Source: an uncultured Ruminococcus sp.
GTDB taxonomy: Bacteria > Bacillota > Clostridia > Oscillospirales > Acutalibacteraceae
Direction: 5' to 3'
DNA: 64,000 nt
NCBI GenBank assembly: GCA_904393835.1
Contig: CAJFNC010000007.1
Location: 1 to 64,000, forward strand
The notes below the pieces were generated by a model, which saw nothing but the letters and a program-made list of their open reading frames with translations, had not been told where the DNA came from and searched no databases. Numbering within the stretch: position 1 is the first letter of the stretch; every line of letters begins with the position of its first letter. Of this stretch, positions 26,195 to 34,730 are shown piece after piece. A program made the translations under genes and the position numbers.

Positions 26195-27237
26195 TGCTTG
26201 CCGAATGCAAGTAATTGTTTTGTCGGAAATGAAAAAATATTTAAACAACAAATATAGGTTATTGCAACAGCTATCAAAATATAAATCGCGGTTGCAAGCG
26301 TCTCGCCCGTAAACGAAGCGATGTAACTATAAACGTTAAACGCTTCAAAGCCGACAAGAAAAAACTTGTGCCAAAAATAAATTTGAAGTGTTTTTGTACC
26401 AAAAGCAGTGAAAAATTTAATTTTCTTATTTGGCATTAAACACATAACAGAAAAACCGAAAACACCTGAAATAATATAGCAGAACAAGCGAACGATGCCG
26501 CCGAATTTATAATAGTCTCCAAGACAATTAAAGTCGTTTCTTCCTGTAAACATAGGTCTCAAATAGGAATATATGTCGTGATAAAAAAATAACGCGAATA
26601 CAATTACAACAACGGCAATAACCGACAGAATTTTGAGCCATGTTTTAGAAAAAATATTCAGAAGCTGTTCCGGTTTTAAGCAGTAGCCGAGAAAAAATAT
26701 CGGCAAAAATACAAAAATTCTCATAAGCACAAGCTTATCACCGATAAATTTGTCATATCCGGCCATACAGCCTATTACAGTAAAAATTATCAGAAGTATT
26801 TTTGAGTTGTAATTCCTAAACAGCCATGCTACTGCAATAAAAACAGCCATAGCGCCCATATACCAGGTAAATGAATCATACATATCAAGAATAGAATATG
26901 CGGGATTTTCCTGCAAAATCAACTTCCAAACGCTCATAAATATTCTGAGTATAATTCCGATAAATATATATGCAAAAAATTTTTGCTTCGGAAAAGGAGT
27001 GGATTTGTTCATAGGCTTTAGAAACAAACCGCTGATAAATATGAACAACGGCATATGGACAGAATAAATCACAAAAAACAAACCTTTTTCCGCCCAATTG
27101 CCGTCTTGCCTTGTTAAAAAGTCAATGGCATGTCCGACTACAACAAGTATTATCGCCAAAAATTTTACGTTATCATATAAATATATTCGTCCACAGCTGT
27201 CATTTTTACTGTTCAAGGAAGTTGCTTGTCTTTCCAT
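26185..27237 (-). CDS. Acyltransferase 3 family membrane protein
   Basis: A 350-residue protein with about ten membrane segments. The first reads YDNVKFLAIILVVVGHAID, with the His that is catalytic in this family, followed by HMPLFIFISGLFLKP, a second hallmark. Members O-acylate sugars or other envelope polymers at the membrane. It resembles the fucose-4-O-acetylase-like branch. It is last in an operon with a SpoIIM-like protein, a membrane protein and two twin single-pass proteins, with nine bases to the gene before. The acceptor is unknown. Confidence 0.85.
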   Translation of the reverse strand: MERQATSLNSKNDSCGRIYLYDNVKFLAIILVVVGHAIDFLTRQDGNWAEKGLFFVIYSVHMPLFIFISGLFLKPMNKSTPFPKQKFFAYIFIGIILRIFMSVWKLILQENPAYSILDMYDSFTWYMGAMAVFIAVAWLFRNYNSKILLIIFTVIGCMAGYDKFIGDKLVLMRIFVFLPIFFLGYCLKPEQLLNIFSKTWLKILSVIAVVVIVFALFFYHDIYSYLRPMFTGRNDFNCLGDYYKFGGIVRLFCYIISGVFGFSVMCLMPNKKIKFFTAFGTKTLQIYFWHKFFLVGFEAFNVYSYIASFTGETLATAIYILIAVAITYICCLNIFSFPTKQLLAFGKQKE

Positions 27238-27245
27238 ATTTCCCC

Positions 27246-27734
27246 CTACTGCTTTTTAAATGTAATATCATAATCCTGATATTTAACAATAATATTGCTT
27301 ATAATATTATTTTTATAAATCAGCTTAAAACTTGTATGTGTTCCCTCATCAAATGTAATGTCAAGCTCAGAATCCGAAGAAAATTTATATTTACCGCTGT
27401 GAGTACCGTCATCAGGCGAGCCCGGAGTAAGCCAAAGTGAAAATGTACCGTCGTCATTAAAAGTCAGGCTGCCTTGATATGATGTAGAATTTGTCCGGTA
27501 AATTTCGCTGAGCTCAACCTCATCTCCGCTCGCATTTTCAGCTGAACTGCAAACCCAGGAATAATTGCAAAGCTGAGAAATTTTTGAATTTTTTAAGCAA
27601 AACCAAATAGTAAATAATGTAACGGCTATAAGTATAATAACTGCCGCCACTGAATAGCAAACTACTTTTTTACGTTTTTTTCGTTTTAAAAATTCTTCCC
27701 TGCGCTCTTCACGTCTCATACTTTTTTTATCCAT
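27246..27734 (-). CDS. Single-pass membrane protein with outer beta-rich domain (twin 2)
   Basis: About 162 residues: a very basic cytoplasmic N-terminus (RREERREEFLKRKKRKK), one membrane helix (about 25-47), then an outer domain with SLTFNDDGTFSLWL and a final strand pair NIIVKYQDYDITFKK. The same FN-x-DGTF motif and final strand occur in the gene just upstream, so the two are paralogues. The frame is open 52 codons further, but those would overlap the twin; the ATG at 27734 is chosen. The outer domain resembles small lipocalin-like secreted domains common in clostridia. No function is known. Confidence 0.7.
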   Translation of the reverse strand: MDKKSMRREERREEFLKRKKRKKVVCYSVAAVIILIAVTLFTIWFCLKNSKISQLCNYSWVCSSAENASGDEVELSEIYRTNSTSYQGSLTFNDDGTFSLWLTPGSPDDGTHSGKYKFSSDSELDITFDEGTHTSFKLIYKNNIISNIIVKYQDYDITFKKQ

Positions 27735-27750
27735 AAAACCCACCGTAAAA

Positions 27751-28386
27751 TTACATATTAAAATAAACGTCATATCCGGCGTAGTCAATGACAATTTCGG
27801 AAGGAGTATCTCCATCCCATGAATTAACCTTAATTGACATATTTTTGTCGTCACTGTATGTTGCTGAAATGTTTTTACCCTCAACTGCATAAGCTCCCGA
27901 ATTTGAGCTTGACTGAGTTAAAGTATCTGTGAAAGTGCCGTCGGAATTAAATGTGACTGTACCGTTTAGATATGATGATCCGAACACCTCTTTAAGAGAA
28001 CATTCGCTGTTTGTATATGTATCAATTGCCTTGTAAGGGGCATAAGTCGCATTGAAACATTTGCCTGACTCAGTGCTTTTTGTAGGGACAACAACCTTTT
28101 CGGTAGTTTCATTCTGCTGATTAGTGCTTGTAGTCGAAATTGCGGCAGCGGTAGTTGTTTGAGGCTGCGAGTCCCGGGAAGTTGTTTCAGCCTGAGTGTC
28201 AATTGTTGTTTCAGCTAAAACAGTTGACGAAGCAAAGGTTGACTCTGTTCCGTTTGTACTATTTTCTTTTTTAGAATTATTAAACACAATAAAAACTACA
28301 ACAGCGGCAATAATAAGTATCGCTGCAATACAAATGATGATTACAGGAGTTTTGGAACTCTTACTGTCGGAATACCTTTTTTCCAT
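27751..28386 (-). CDS. Single-pass membrane protein with Ser/Thr-rich linker (twin 1)
   Basis: A 211-residue protein: short basic N-terminus, membrane helix (about 14-36), a linker of some 70 residues made mainly of S, T, Q, E and A, then a domain of about 95 residues with TVTFNSDGTFTDTL and the closing EIVIDYAGYDVYFNM. The domain is homologous to that of the next gene. GGAGGACAAGTAA precedes the ATG. It begins one base after the stop of the membrane protein upstream, so coupling is likely. The linker may be a glycosylation target or wall spacer (inference). Confidence 0.7.
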   Translation of the reverse strand: MEKRYSDSKSSKTPVIIICIAAILIIAAVVVFIVFNNSKKENSTNGTESTFASSTVLAETTIDTQAETTSRDSQPQTTTAAAISTTSTNQQNETTEKVVVPTKSTESGKCFNATYAPYKAIDTYTNSECSLKEVFGSSYLNGTVTFNSDGTFTDTLTQSSSNSGAYAVEGKNISATYSDDKNMSIKVNSWDGDTPSEIVIDYAGYDVYFNM

Positions 28387-29349
28387 TTACTTGTCCTCCT
28401 TTTTCTCAGTAGCTTCTTTTTTCATCCGAAGCAGGACGCCGCGCTTAACCATTTTACCGTTAAAATAAATATATTCCTCCATATTTCCAGATTCGTCAAT
28501 ATCAACAGAAGCAAATTCTTCGGCATAGTTTGGTTTTTCCTCTTCTTCGTCATCGTAAAAAATACCTTGACGGCGATTTTCTATTTTTTCGTCAATCCTG
28601 TTAATTTTTTTATTTTTATCAACAATCATACTGTACATAGGTTTATATACGGCTGAATTAATTATGTAGGACATTATTGACGGAATAAAAACAACAGCCA
28701 AAATAGCAGTCGCAATTATTACCGCAATAGGAACAGTACAACAAAACAGAATTGTTGCACAGGCGAAAGCGAGAATTATTAAACCAAACAAAGCAATAAT
28801 GTTATGCTTTATTTCGCCAAAAGTCATAAGCGCGCTGTTTTTATAAATATGTTTCATTGATAAATCAAAAGTGACAGTCATAGGCGGTATGTAGAAAAAT
28901 GCGAAAAGTAAAAATACTGAAATAAAAATTGTAATTCCCATCAATACATAGAACACATTGGACTGACTGCCGAGCTTCAGATATACCACTATCGAATAGT
29001 AGCTGAATATTACTGCTGCATAAAAAACTATTCCGTGAATAAGGAATCTGAGAAAATTACTTTTAATTCCGCTTATAAAGTTTTGAAATACATCTACATT
29101 TTCTTCGCCGCGCACCATATGAGAAGTAACTTGGACTACGCCCGCATAAAACGGGAATATCGGTATAACCGCGAGCAAAAGTATGAACATACTGTTTAAA
29201 CCGGTTAAATTATTAATCAACCAGAATATGCAGAAAAATACCGCAAACGGAACCGCAAAAAGCAAATTTGTCAATATGAGTCTAGGAAAATTGTGAAAAA
29301 ATCTATTAAAAAAGTTTACAAGCGCAACAGAATTTTTATCAGCAGCCAT
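28387..29349 (-). CDS. Polytopic membrane protein, DUF624/YesL-like
   Basis: About 320 residues with five or six membrane segments and a long cytoplasmic C-terminal tail rich in charged residues (from about 240), ending near EEYIYFNGKMVKRGVLLRMK. The arrangement of helices and the stretch FQNFISGIKSNFLRFLIHG resemble the DUF624 (YesL) family, whose role is unknown although members often sit near carbohydrate uptake genes. GGAGGTTATA precedes the ATG at 29349. It lies 15 bases after the SpoIIM-like gene. Confidence 0.5.
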   Translation of the reverse strand: MAADKNSVALVNFFNRFFHNFPRLILTNLLFAVPFAVFFCIFWLINNLTGLNSMFILLLAVIPIFPFYAGVVQVTSHMVRGEENVDVFQNFISGIKSNFLRFLIHGIVFYAAVIFSYYSIVVYLKLGSQSNVFYVLMGITIFISVFLLFAFFYIPPMTVTFDLSMKHIYKNSALMTFGEIKHNIIALFGLIILAFACATILFCCTVPIAVIIATAILAVVFIPSIMSYIINSAVYKPMYSMIVDKNKKINRIDEKIENRRQGIFYDDEEEEKPNYAEEFASVDIDESGNMEEYIYFNGKMVKRGVLLRMKKEATEKKEDK

Positions 29350-29363
29350 TATAACCTCCGCAA

Positions 29364-30029
29364 TTAAAAATTGAATGCACCTGCAAATAAAGTCCATAAA
29401 ACTGTATCAAGCACAGATGCACAGAATGTCATTATTAACGATGACATCAGACGTGAACAGTAATTCAGGGATATTTCTTTATTAGAAATATTATATACTC
29501 TTCCCAAAACAGTAAAAAACATACGTTTTGAATAGTCAAATGATGATTTTGCCATTGAAATTAAAGCAATACAAAAAATAAAAGTTCCGGGCAACAACAC
29601 CAACAAATAAAAGCCCACACCGAGCAGGGAATGAGTTACAAAGAGGAAACCCGCCGTAACTCCCGTACCAAAGCCTTTGACGAGAACTGCAAAAGATGCA
29701 GCCGGTATTCCCCATGGCGCGAAACCAAACAGAAAAACCGAAAACAGAAAAATAAAATCTGATGCAAAGCAGGCACAGAAAGTACCGACCGCACTTTGTG
29801 AAAGCCTTGCATCAAGATTAGTTGTAAATAGAAAATCAAGCGAATTTAGTGTTTCCTGTTTGCAATCATTTGCAAATATCGAGCCGAATATAAGTCCGAC
29901 AAACAGCAAAAAGACAAAAAGTATTTTTACGCCGTATCGCTTCAATATGCAGCGTAAATCAGATACTTTAATGTGATTGGAAAATCCTTTATGCTCACGT
30001 TTTGTAAAAGAGAATACTAAACCTTTCAT
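29364..30029 (-). CDS. SpoIIM-like membrane protein
   Basis: A 221-residue protein with about five membrane segments. The middle FGFAPWGIPAASFAVLVKGF followed by GTGVTAGFLFVTHS resembles the SpoIIM family core, and the length matches B. subtilis SpoIIM (about 215), which with SpoIID and SpoIIP remodels septal peptidoglycan during engulfment. spoIIP and spoIID are not nearby, and the operon partners are envelope proteins of unknown role, so this may be a SpoIIM-family paralogue rather than the engulfment protein itself. Its ribosome binding site AAAGGA overlaps the proC terminator stem. Confidence 0.6.
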   Translation of the reverse strand: MKGLVFSFTKREHKGFSNHIKVSDLRCILKRYGVKILFVFLLFVGLIFGSIFANDCKQETLNSLDFLFTTNLDARLSQSAVGTFCACFASDFIFLFSVFLFGFAPWGIPAASFAVLVKGFGTGVTAGFLFVTHSLLGVGFYLLVLLPGTFIFCIALISMAKSSFDYSKRMFFTVLGRVYNISNKEISLNYCSRLMSSLIMTFCASVLDTVLWTLFAGAFNF

Positions 30030-30093
30030 TAAAAAACATTCCTTTCAATTTATGGTTGTCCCAATAAATCATATGCGGAATGTTTTTTATTTA
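30030..30093 (-). terminator. proC terminator that overlaps the spoIIM-like ribosome binding site
   Basis: AAAAAACATTCC and GGAATGTTTTTT pair over 12 bases with a long loop (about 40 bases). The second arm contains the GGA of the AAAGGA site and ends at the start codon of the next gene. Confidence 0.5.
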
Positions 30094-30100
30094 TGAAATT

Positions 30101-30901
30101 TTATTTGCCGAGCTCCTCAGCACGCTTTGTGCACGCCTCCATGCCGTCCTGAATCGCTTCGTAGAAATTGTGTTCTCTGAGTTTATCAAGAGCCGCAATT
30201 GTTGTACCGCCCTTGGAGCTTACCTTTTCAATAAGAGTATCAACGCTGTCTCCGCTCTCTCTGATCATTGCGGCAGAACCTTCAAGAGTAGCGCATATAA
30301 GATTCATCGCCTTGTCATAATCAATGCCCTTGCTCTTAGCGTAATCAGCCATAGCCTTGGCAAACAAATAAATGTATGCGGGGCTGCTGCCGTTTACTGA
30401 AATAATTTCGTTCATATGGTCCTCTGTAATATATTCACAAACGCCGCTTCCGGAAAACATATTATATACAATTTCTTTATCTTCCTCAGAAATATTGTCC
30501 GAGGGGCAGAGCGCAGACGCACCTTTTTTGAGCAAGAGAGGAGTATTGGGCATAACACGTACTACTGGGCATTTGCAGCCGAGACCGTTTTGTACATAGG
30601 CAATTGAAATCCCTGCAGCAATTGAAACAAATGTTTTTGTTTCATTAACAACAGGTTTAAGCTCTTCCAAAACCTCCGCATAATTTTGAGGTTTTACCGC
30701 AAGAACTGTAATATCGCTGAATTTAACAACATCTGCACCGGTTGGAAAGATATTTACGCCGTATTCGGACATAACATCGCACTTATTTTTATCGAGGTCA
30801 TACACATTGATAAAATCTGCTTTGCCGTCATTTTGTGCCATAAGGCCTTTGATAATTGCAGTCGCCATATTGCCTGCGCCGATAAAACCTATTTTTTTCA
30901 T
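30101..30901 (-). CDS. proC: Pyrroline-5-carboxylate reductase
   Basis: Last step of proline synthesis: reduces pyrroline-5-carboxylate with NAD(P)H. The 266 residues start with the Rossmann motif KKIGFIGAGNMATAIIKGL. Also seen are TVLAVKPQNYAEVLEEL, VVRVMPNTPLLLKKGASALC and VSSKGGTTIAALDKL, close to the PROSITE-type signature of the family. It lies 31 bases after the lysozyme gene and is read in the same direction. proA/proB are not in the window. Confidence 0.96.
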   Translation of the reverse strand: MKKIGFIGAGNMATAIIKGLMAQNDGKADFINVYDLDKNKCDVMSEYGVNIFPTGADVVKFSDITVLAVKPQNYAEVLEELKPVVNETKTFVSIAAGISIAYVQNGLGCKCPVVRVMPNTPLLLKKGASALCPSDNISEEDKEIVYNMFSGSGVCEYITEDHMNEIISVNGSSPAYIYLFAKAMADYAKSKGIDYDKAMNLICATLEGSAAMIRESGDSVDTLIEKVSSKGGTTIAALDKLREHNFYEAIQDGMEACTKRAEELGK

Positions 30902-30932
30902 TACAAAACCTTCTCTTCTATAAAAAATAATT

Positions 30933-33446
30933 TTAATTAATGCCGAATTTACTGTTTACTTTACATGTAAAATCAAAGCCTTTTTTATTATACTGACCAT
31001 TTCGCACATAGTCACCGTAGAAAAATACTTCCGCCTCATCAATACGTCTGTACAAAAGTCCCCAATAGCATGACCCTGCCGCATGGTGATACTGCAAAAA
31101 CGCATCCAAGTAATCCTGCTTGTCCACATAGTCAAGGTCGCGCTGAGCGCCTGAAACCGATGCATAAATGCTGTAAATATAACCTACTTTGCCGTTTGAA
31201 AGACGGATTTTATACCATTTGGCATTTGTCAACTTACCGTCAACAAAAGTGAATTTTGTGTTTATATCCATATTGGTAACTACCGAGTAACTTATACCCG
31301 GGCCGCTTCTTAAATTTACATAAGTTGCGTTTACATATCCGCCGGCGCCTGCTTGTATCTTGCCGCCCTTGCCTGCATATGCGTTTAACAGTACCGACTG
31401 GAGCTCTGAATCGTTATAAATCGCACTTGCGCCTACATTATAAGCGAATGAAACAAGCGCGTCAAACTGGCGCTGGTTACATTCAATTTTATTATCTAAT
31501 AAGAAAGCGTTTGTTCTTGTTGTATAACCGCCCTTATTTACTGTTTGGCAAAGATAAGCATATGCTTCATTCTTTGTAATATTATTGTAAAACTGTTCGT
31601 TAGTTGTTACAACTTTACCGTAACCGAGAGTCGGGTCAGACGTTATACTGTCAGCGGTTACTTTGGACAGATAGCCTTCATAATTAGCAATAAGATTAAT
31701 TACATCTTCACTTGCGCGACGTTCAGTGCATACAGTAGAATTGTAGTCGGTTGAAGTTGTTACAAATACTTCTCCCTCACCTGCACCTGATGTCGTTAAA
31801 AATTCGTTAGAAGTCTTGTATTTTGCATAGGCTTTTACTGTCCACTTACCTGACTTGGAAAGCTTTTTAGATCCGCTCCAAATATATGTGCTGCCGTCTT
31901 TTACTTTTTTATCTGCATTTACCGTGTATGAAGTTGAGCCGTTTGAAACAACAAATCTTACGGCTACTCTGTCTGTGTCGGTAATCGCCTTGAAAGTAAC
32001 GGTTGAGTTGAGCGGAGCAGAGTTCGGCGTTGCGTATGTAAATCTGATATTGTCTCTTCCGATAACAGAAATAAGACAGGTGGCTGCGCCGCTTGATGTA
32101 TATGCGGTAATAGTTGCATAACCGTTTCCTTTTGTATCAACAATACCGTTGTTTACGACTGCAACGCTTGTATTTGAAGACTTCCATTTTACTCCGCTCG
32201 TTGTGGAACGAAGCAGAACAGATTTTCCTCTTCTCATATTTGAAATAGAAGTTTTTGAAATATTTACACTTTTGCCCGATTTAACGGTAATTTTACACGT
32301 ATCGGAATTTGAACCGACAGCAGCCTTAATTGTTACTGTACCGCTTTTTTTTGCAGTTACTACGCCGTTTGAATCAACAGTTGCGACCGAAGTGTTTGAG
32401 CTGCTCCATTTAATTGTTGATGATGATTTCGCCTGAACGGCATATTTGTTTCCGACATAGATAGTCTCGCTTGAATCGGGAATAGTTACAGTTGAACCCG
32501 ACGACGGCTTTGTATCGGTATTTTGATTATTGCTGCTACTATTATCCTTTGACGCATAATCTTTGAAAATATAACCTGTTTTGCCGTTTGTAAGCTCAAT
32601 TTTATACCAGCTCGAATTGTACAAAGAATTGCTCAAAAACGTAAATTTGGTATTAACTCGCATACACGTAACAACTGCATAGTTTGTACCTGCACCTTTT
32701 CTGAGGTTTACATAGTCCTCATTTACATATCCGCTTGTTTTGCTGTCGGATGACGCTGTACTGTTATTATTACTCGATGTTGTTTTTGATGTAATCGTAA
32801 CATATTGTTTTGAAACGTAACCTATTTTTGAATTTGAATCAAGCTTGATTTTATACCAACCTGAATTATAGAGGTTGCTGCTTGCAAAAGAAAACTTTGT
32901 GTTTTTACGCATACAGGTAATTACAGAATAATTTGTACCTGCACCGCTTCTGAGATTAACATAATCCGCATTTATATAGCCGTTTTTAAGTACGGTAGTT
33001 GTTGTACCTGTGGAAGTGCTATTTTCAAGAGCGGCATAATCTTTGTGAATATAGCCTGTTTTAGAGTTTGATGTGAGTTTAATTTTATACCAAACAGAAT
33101 TGTAAAGCTTGCCGTCAACATATGTAAATTTAGTGTTTTTTCTCATGCAGGTGATAACTGCATAATTTGTACCTGCATTCTTTCTTAGATTTACATAATC
33201 GCCGCTTACATAGCCCTTGGCTCCTTTTGCGGGAGCCGCAGAAACCGCACTTGAAAGCTCTGCACCTACTGAAGCCGCAAAGTCGGTTTTAAGTGAATTT
33301 ATATTGGATTGTTGTGCAGAAGTCGCATTGTCTTCGGCTTTTGCGGCGGAAAAAATATTAGCCGATAACGCCACAAATGATACTGAACCGACTATGAGCA
33401 CAGCTAAAATTATACACACTATTCTGACAACAAATTTCTGTTTCAT
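30933..33446 (-). CDS. Secreted lysozyme (GH24-like) with SH3b and Ig-like modules
   Basis: An 837-residue exported protein. Order: signal segment (about 8-30); three bacterial SH3 repeats (about 76-140, 155-218, 236-297), each with DYVNLRKGAGTNYAVVTCM-type cores and WYKI; Ser/Asn-rich linkers; two Big_2 Ig-like domains (about 313-390 and 393-465); a further Ig-like domain (about 470-575); a phage-lysozyme-type catalytic domain (about 580-705) with LIANYEGYLSKVTADS, TLGYGKVV and RQFDALVSFAYNVGA; and a fourth SH3b (about 708-770). The catalytic Glu and T-x-GYG pattern agree with GH24. It probably cleaves the cell wall during growth or against competitors. It has its own promoter and may carry proC along. 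Confidence 0.85.
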   Translation of the reverse strand: MKQKFVVRIVCIILAVLIVGSVSFVALSANIFSAAKAEDNATSAQQSNINSLKTDFAASVGAELSSAVSAAPAKGAKGYVSGDYVNLRKNAGTNYAVITCMRKNTKFTYVDGKLYNSVWYKIKLTSNSKTGYIHKDYAALENSTSTGTTTTVLKNGYINADYVNLRSGAGTNYSVITCMRKNTKFSFASSNLYNSGWYKIKLDSNSKIGYVSKQYVTITSKTTSSNNNSTASSDSKTSGYVNEDYVNLRKGAGTNYAVVTCMRVNTKFTFLSNSLYNSSWYKIELTNGKTGYIFKDYASKDNSSSNNQNTDTKPSSGSTVTIPDSSETIYVGNKYAVQAKSSSTIKWSSSNTSVATVDSNGVVTAKKSGTVTIKAAVGSNSDTCKITVKSGKSVNISKTSISNMRRGKSVLLRSTTSGVKWKSSNTSVAVVNNGIVDTKGNGYATITAYTSSGAATCLISVIGRDNIRFTYATPNSAPLNSTVTFKAITDTDRVAVRFVVSNGSTSYTVNADKKVKDGSTYIWSGSKKLSKSGKWTVKAYAKYKTSNEFLTTSGAGEGEVFVTTSTDYNSTVCTERRASEDVINLIANYEGYLSKVTADSITSDPTLGYGKVVTTNEQFYNNITKNEAYAYLCQTVNKGGYTTRTNAFLLDNKIECNQRQFDALVSFAYNVGASAIYNDSELQSVLLNAYAGKGGKIQAGAGGYVNATYVNLRSGPGISYSVVTNMDINTKFTFVDGKLTNAKWYKIRLSNGKVGYIYSIYASVSGAQRDLDYVDKQDYLDAFLQYHHAAGSCYWGLLYRRIDEAEVFFYGDYVRNGQYNKKGFDFTCKVNSKFGIN

Positions 33447-33526
33447 ATAATCACCTTTAACTCAATCTTATAATTTCACGCACTTAATATTTTAATTCTC
33501 AGACAGAATATTACATTCTTTTAACC

Positions 33527-33555
33527 ATTATATCATACATCCGATAGAATTTCAA
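33527..33555 (-). promoter_or_regulatory. Promoter of the lysozyme gene
   Basis: Leftward TTGAAA-N17-TATAAT, giving a leader of about 75 bases. Confidence 0.7.
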
Positions 33556-33571
33556 ATATATTGTTGAAAAA

Positions 33572-34114
33572 TTATTTAAAAAGTTTAATTCTGAGTTTTG
33601 TAACATACTGAAAAACGAAAACTGTTACTGCGTAGTCGTAAAGCAAAAAGAAAATATTTCCGGCTGCTAAAAATACGAGCGGTACATAAACACCGAAGAT
33701 ATTAAATTCATCGGCAGGAATAGACAGCACAAATATTGCTATGAAAAACGACGCAATTGCCGCTGCATTGAACACGGCAAACTTTAAAATATACTGAATC
33801 CATTTTTTATGCAAGCGTCTTTCATTTACATTTTTTAAGACAGGATAATAACCAAACAATGCTATAAAATACAGAACTGCTTCTTTATCACCGGAAAGAA
33901 ACGCCGACAGTATCGCAACTACGGCAAAAACTCCTATTCCCCACTTACAACCATATTCGGCGACTACAAAGGAAATTAAAATACCGGCAAAGCAAGGAAA
34001 AGCGTACGTTCCGATAGAAATAAGTGAAGTAAGCATCATTATAACCAACCCGAGAGCAGAAATTACCCCGCAATAGGCAATCCTAAAGGTTGGACTTTTT
34101 ACAATATTCTTCAT
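33572..34114 (-). CDS. Small polytopic membrane protein of unknown function
   Basis: A 180-residue protein with five or six membrane segments (for instance GVISALGLVIMMLTSLISIG at the N-terminus) and short loops. Size and helix pattern recall the substrate-binding S subunits of ECF transporters, but no energy-coupling genes are near and the usual S-subunit motif is not clear, so I leave it unnamed. It starts one base after the stop of the J-domain gene and is the last of a three-gene unit. Confidence 0.6.
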   Translation of the reverse strand: MKNIVKSPTFRIAYCGVISALGLVIMMLTSLISIGTYAFPCFAGILISFVVAEYGCKWGIGVFAVVAILSAFLSGDKEAVLYFIALFGYYPVLKNVNERRLHKKWIQYILKFAVFNAAAIASFFIAIFVLSIPADEFNIFGVYVPLVFLAAGNIFFLLYDYAVTVFVFQYVTKLRIKLFK

Positions 34115-34115
34115 A

Positions 34116-34730
34116 TTAACAACCTGCGTTGCAGCAGTCGCACAAACAGTCTGCGCATATCATTGCCGTACAAACATCACAGCAGGTACATCCTGTTTGA
34201 TTTTGCATATTAGGCTGATTATATCCGCCGTAATTGTAGGTGCGCTGGCTTTGCATATTGTTCATCGCAGCTCTATATTCACTGTTATTCGGATCCATAT
34301 TGCAAGCTGTTGTAAAATTGCTGAACGCCTGTTCACTCCAGCCTCTCCTGTACGCACACATACCTTTGAGATAATACCACTCTGCGGTTCGGCTGCCCAT
34401 AGGTGTTGAATCGAGGAGTTGTTCTGCCTGGTCAATCATATTGCGTTGAATATATATTCTTACGCTGTAGAACTGTGAGCTTGAGTTTGTATCTGAGCCG
34501 TATGAACTGTTATTTGCCGTTGAACCGGTTCCTTTGCCCTTTTGACGCATTTGATTTATTGTGTCGTAAGCTTCATTGATTTCCTTCATCTTTTGTTCCG
34601 CAACATCAGCAAGCGGGCTGTCAGTATAGTTGTCGGGATGATATTTTTTTGCAAGCTTTCTGTACGCCGCTTTAATTTCCTCATCTGTTGCATTTTCTGA
34701 TACACCTAATACTTCGTATGGGTTATTCAT
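34116..34730 (-). CDS. J-domain protein with Cys-rich tail
   Basis: A 204-residue protein. Residues 1-65 are a J domain with the HPD motif at 31-33 ([13 protein letters not shown]), which stimulates DnaK-type ATPases. There is no Gly/Phe region, zinc-finger domain or C-terminal substrate domain, so it is not housekeeping DnaJ. A middle section (about 85-155) looks like two TPR-type helix pairs ([20 protein letters not shown]). The last 25 residues have ten cysteines in CTCCDVC and CADCLCDCC clusters, likely to bind metal. It overlaps the DUF5685-like gene by eight bases. GGAGGTAATA precedes the ATG. Confidence 0.85.
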   Translation of the reverse strand: MNNPYEVLGVSENATDEEIKAAYRKLAKKYHPDNYTDSPLADVAEQKMKEINEAYDTINQMRQKGKGTGSTANNSSYGSDTNSSSQFYSVRIYIQRNMIDQAEQLLDSTPMGSRTAEWYYLKGMCAYRRGWSEQAFSNFTTACNMDPNNSEYRAAMNNMQSQRTYNYGGYNQPNMQNQTGCTCCDVCTAMICADCLCDCCNAGC

